From the NCBI GenBank assembly GCA_021825465.1, contig JAKAGX010000003.1, forward strand, positions 1-30,359: DNA of 30,359 bases, given 5' to 3'. Numbering within the stretch: the stretch's first letter is position 1; every line of letters starts with the position of its first letter. The stretch is from a bacterium. Its GTDB lineage: Bacteria; Patescibacteriota; Minisyncoccia; UBA6257; GWB1-50-10. A model generated the notes under the pieces. It ran no database searches and had not been told where the DNA came from. It worked only from the letters and a program-made list of their open reading frames with translations. Of this stretch, positions 28,276 to 30,359 are shown piece by piece. Made by a program: the position numbers and the translations under genes.

Positions 28276-30333
28276 TTAGAAGTTGGCGTTGAACCCGACG
28301 CCGTCAAAGGTGCTGGAAAGCCCGTCGTAGACGAACTCGACATAGTCGGTCTTGTTGGCGGTTGTCGTAAGCGTCGGAGCGACGCCGCTTGACCAGCGGA
28401 CATTCCCCGGCCATGTCACGAGCCTGCTCCCCGTCGCATCCTGCTTCAAGGCAAGCGTGTAGTGAGCGCCCGGCTGGCCGTTCGTAAATGTGAGTGCGAT
28501 CGGCGATGCGCCAAGGACCAGCGTCTGGGTATTGCTTGAAGCCCAATTGATCGTGGTTGCACCGGTAGCCGTTCCGTTATCCACCTCAACCGAATACATC
28601 GTACCGGTCGTCTTTAACCCAGCCGCATTAATAGTTCCGTTCACAAAATTAAAATTATCTGCCATCTCATCCTGATATGCATAACCAGTAGGCGCAGTTG
28701 TAACTTCAGTCTGGTTGTTCGTAAACGCCACGGAATACAGTCCATCCGTATCCCATTCCCACTTAATGTTGTAGTTATTCAACCACGGCGACCCCAAAAG
28801 AATATATACATCGTACGTGACAGCAACCGACGTCGGATCTGTGTTTGAGGAGGTTCTTACCACACGCAGGTCGGAAATTTTATTCGAATTAAATTCCTGT
28901 ATTCTCGAAACGTTGGTGATATTTGAATTTCCAGGAGACTGATTGAACCCGAGATACAATTTCTCCAAACCGTTCTGAGCATCATCCGAACCAAATACCG
29001 TGCCATACATCTTGAGACCAGAGTAGCCAGACCCCGGACCTACGGTAACGGTCATTAATTTGATCCAAAACGTATTCGTGCTCGCGGAGTTTGACCATCC
29101 TGTCTGTGTTTGGGTATAGGTATGATGAAGAATGCCAGTATTGCTTCCCGTGATAATACCGTAGGGGTTTCCTATCGTTATATTACCTCCTACATTAATC
29201 CCTCCCCCTAAGTTTGCCGCGTACGGCATGATATTGCCGGAGGGATTTATGTAGTAGTTCGTGTTTGCGCGGTCGTAGAGAACCGATCCCACGTTGATAT
29301 TTCCGTTCACGTCGAGGGTGGTGCCGGGAGTCGTGACCCCAATTCCGATCCCCACGTTGCCACTCACCAAAAGATTACCAACGGGGAAACTTGACCCCGA
29401 ACCACTTGTGTAGCCAACCAACAGGGAGGTACTGTTTATTTTCACCGGCTGCGATGCTGTGCCAGATATATTAAGCCCCCAGTTCTCTTGAATGTCAGTT
29501 CCACCTGCATTCGTCGGACAAGTGCCAGAACCGAAGCACAGCAAGGAGCCATTATTAAATGGTCCCCCTGACCCGGAGTTTCCCACGGTAACTGTCCCAC
29601 CGGTAGTTAGGGTACCGCCAACATTAAGATTATTACCGCTATTGATGTAAACAGTGCCACCAGTATTAGAACTAATGTTATTTACATACAGCTGACCGCC
29701 CGAACCGCGGATGTTTACCGTCCCAGCCGTCGTACCAATATCAAGATTGTAAACGGGGCTTGTCTGTCCACCGAGACCGACATTGTATGAACCGCTGGGA
29801 TATAGGTTCGATCCGGAGAGTGTCCAATAGCCGACGCTGGAGCCAGAACCTCCCGCAATCGCGGAGTCGACATAGCTCTTTGTTGCCGCGTCGTTCGCGG
29901 CAGTGGGAGTGCCAACGATAATCGGCTGAGCGAATGAAGCACTGTTGGCTGTCACGGTACCCGGCACGGTCACATTACCGCTTCCATCTAAATGCATTGT
30001 TGTAACTGTCCCGCTTGCTGAAGCATGCTGAAAATAAAAGTCAGTAGAGTATCGCGTTCCAAAGAAATAAACATTATTGGAACCACTGTTATCGTAGGTT
30101 ATCACCCTCATTTCTGGGTAATCCCAGCCACTGTTTTGCCCGATCCAAAGGTCATCGGTGGTAGTTCCATTACCATACCGCCCAACCCAAGTGTTTCCGG
30201 CAACGTCCAGTTTCGTGCTCGGCCCAGTTGTTCCTATTACTGCAACACAATGATGTACCACCACCGCTCGTGACGGGGACGAAACCAAAGACGTGCAGTT
30301 CTTTGTGTGACCCCACAATTTTATCCACCACAT
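28276..30333 (-). CDS. Tail-fibre-like surface protein, N-terminus incomplete or frameshifted
   Basis: 685 residues readable. It contains two beta-helix style repeats of the form GTT-x-P-x-(T/K)LDV-(A/N)G (near residues 34-46 and 340), DAATKSYVDSAI near 147 (a motif common in phage tail fibres and CPR surface proteins), Gly/Ser/Thr-rich beta regions, and a C-terminal module of about 100 residues with TFTNGQPGAHYTL, LKQDATGSRLVTWPG and TANKTDYVEFVYDG known from tail-fibre tips. No signal peptide is seen and the first about 30 residues look out of frame. In the neighbouring minus-strand frame an open stretch (30240-30359, ending VPVTSGGGTS) continues off the window. So the real N-terminus probably lies outside, with a frameshift near 30230-30260. 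Likely an adhesin or phage-derived fibre. Confidence 0.72.
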   Translation of the reverse strand: MWWIKLWGHTKNCTSLVSSPSRAVVVHHCVAVIGTTGPSTKLDVAGNTWVGRYGNGTTTDDLWIGQNSGWDYPEMRVITYDNSGSNNVYFFGTRYSTDFYFQHASASGTVTTMHLDGSGNVTVPGTVTANSASFAQPIIVGTPTAANDAATKSYVDSAIAGGSGSSVGYWTLSGSNLYPSGSYNVGLGGQTSPVYNLDIGTTAGTVNIRGSGGQLYVNNISSNTGGTVYINSGNNLNVGGTLTTGGTVTVGNSGSGGPFNNGSLLCFGSGTCPTNAGGTDIQENWGLNISGTASQPVKINSTSLLVGYTSGSGSSFPVGNLLVSGNVGIGIGVTTPGTTLDVNGNINVGSVLYDRANTNYYINPSGNIMPYAANLGGGINVGGNITIGNPYGIITGSNTGILHHTYTQTQTGWSNSASTNTFWIKLMTVTVGPGSGYSGLKMYGTVFGSDDAQNGLEKLYLGFNQSPGNSNITNVSRIQEFNSNKISDLRVVRTSSNTDPTSVAVTYDVYILLGSPWLNNYNIKWEWDTDGLYSVAFTNNQTEVTTAPTGYAYQDEMADNFNFVNGTINAAGLKTTGTMYSVEVDNGTATGATTINWASSNTQTLVLGASPIALTFTNGQPGAHYTLALKQDATGSRLVTWPGNVRWSSGVAPTLTTTANKTDYVEFVYDGLSSTFDGVGFNANF

Positions 30334-30359
30334 TCCTGAGAATCGCCTGCTTTGTCACG

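Overview
The window looks like a chromosomal piece of a Candidate Phyla Radiation (Patescibacteria, most likely Parcubacteria-like) bacterium. This is inferred from gene content: secreted lamin-tail-domain (LTD) proteins, a Cys-rich fibronectin-type surface protein, membrane-anchored cupredoxin-fold proteins, a tail-fibre-like protein, a single-gene REP-type Y1 transposase with a small coiled-coil partner, tightly overlapping genes, and many starts that sit only a few bases after a TATAAT box. No rRNA or ribosomal-protein gene is present to confirm it.

Region 1 (1-1544): the 3' end of an unidentified plus-strand transcript with a terminator, then on the minus strand a SpoU/TrmH-type RNA methyltransferase and a DUF192 protein. 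Upstream of these is a gene-free stretch that reads as an independent minus-strand structured RNA with its own terminator. Region 2 (1545-6607, minus): a two-gene operon for a membrane-anchored NTF2-like protein and a 1508-residue secreted mosaic protein (zinc phospholipase C-like, three LTDs, cupredoxin). Region 3 (6608-10985): PolX with an altered PHP metal site, an LTD protein, a coiled-coil/REP-transposase pair, and a lipoprotein behind a perfect consensus promoter. Region 4 (11001-16583, minus): a GT-C-like membrane enzyme, a fibronectin-type surface protein and a cupredoxin-fold protein, probably one operon.

Region 5 (16613-27784) is a surface-polysaccharide locus. It holds a GT2 with a membrane tail, two GT4 enzymes, a bimodular GT-B/GT2 protein, three tandem GT8 paralogues sharing an almost invariant 111-base segment, a GT2 fused to a domain resembling plant glucuronoxylan 4-O-methyltransferase (DUF579), and an ABC-2 exporter (permease plus ATPase). 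Together they would build, O-methylate and export a glycan. Region 6 (27788-30359, minus): a second membrane-anchored cupredoxin-fold protein at the head of the exporter operon, and a tail-fibre-like protein whose N-terminus looks frameshifted.

Three observations stand out. (1) A roughly 90-120 base repeat (DnaA-box-like end, hairpin unit(s), G-rich linker) occurs three times, each time with the same polarity directly in front of a -35-like hexamer. (2) The GT2-DUF579-like fusion lies in a bacterial glycan export locus. (3) The GT8 array shows patchwork identity that points to gene conversion or cassette exchange.
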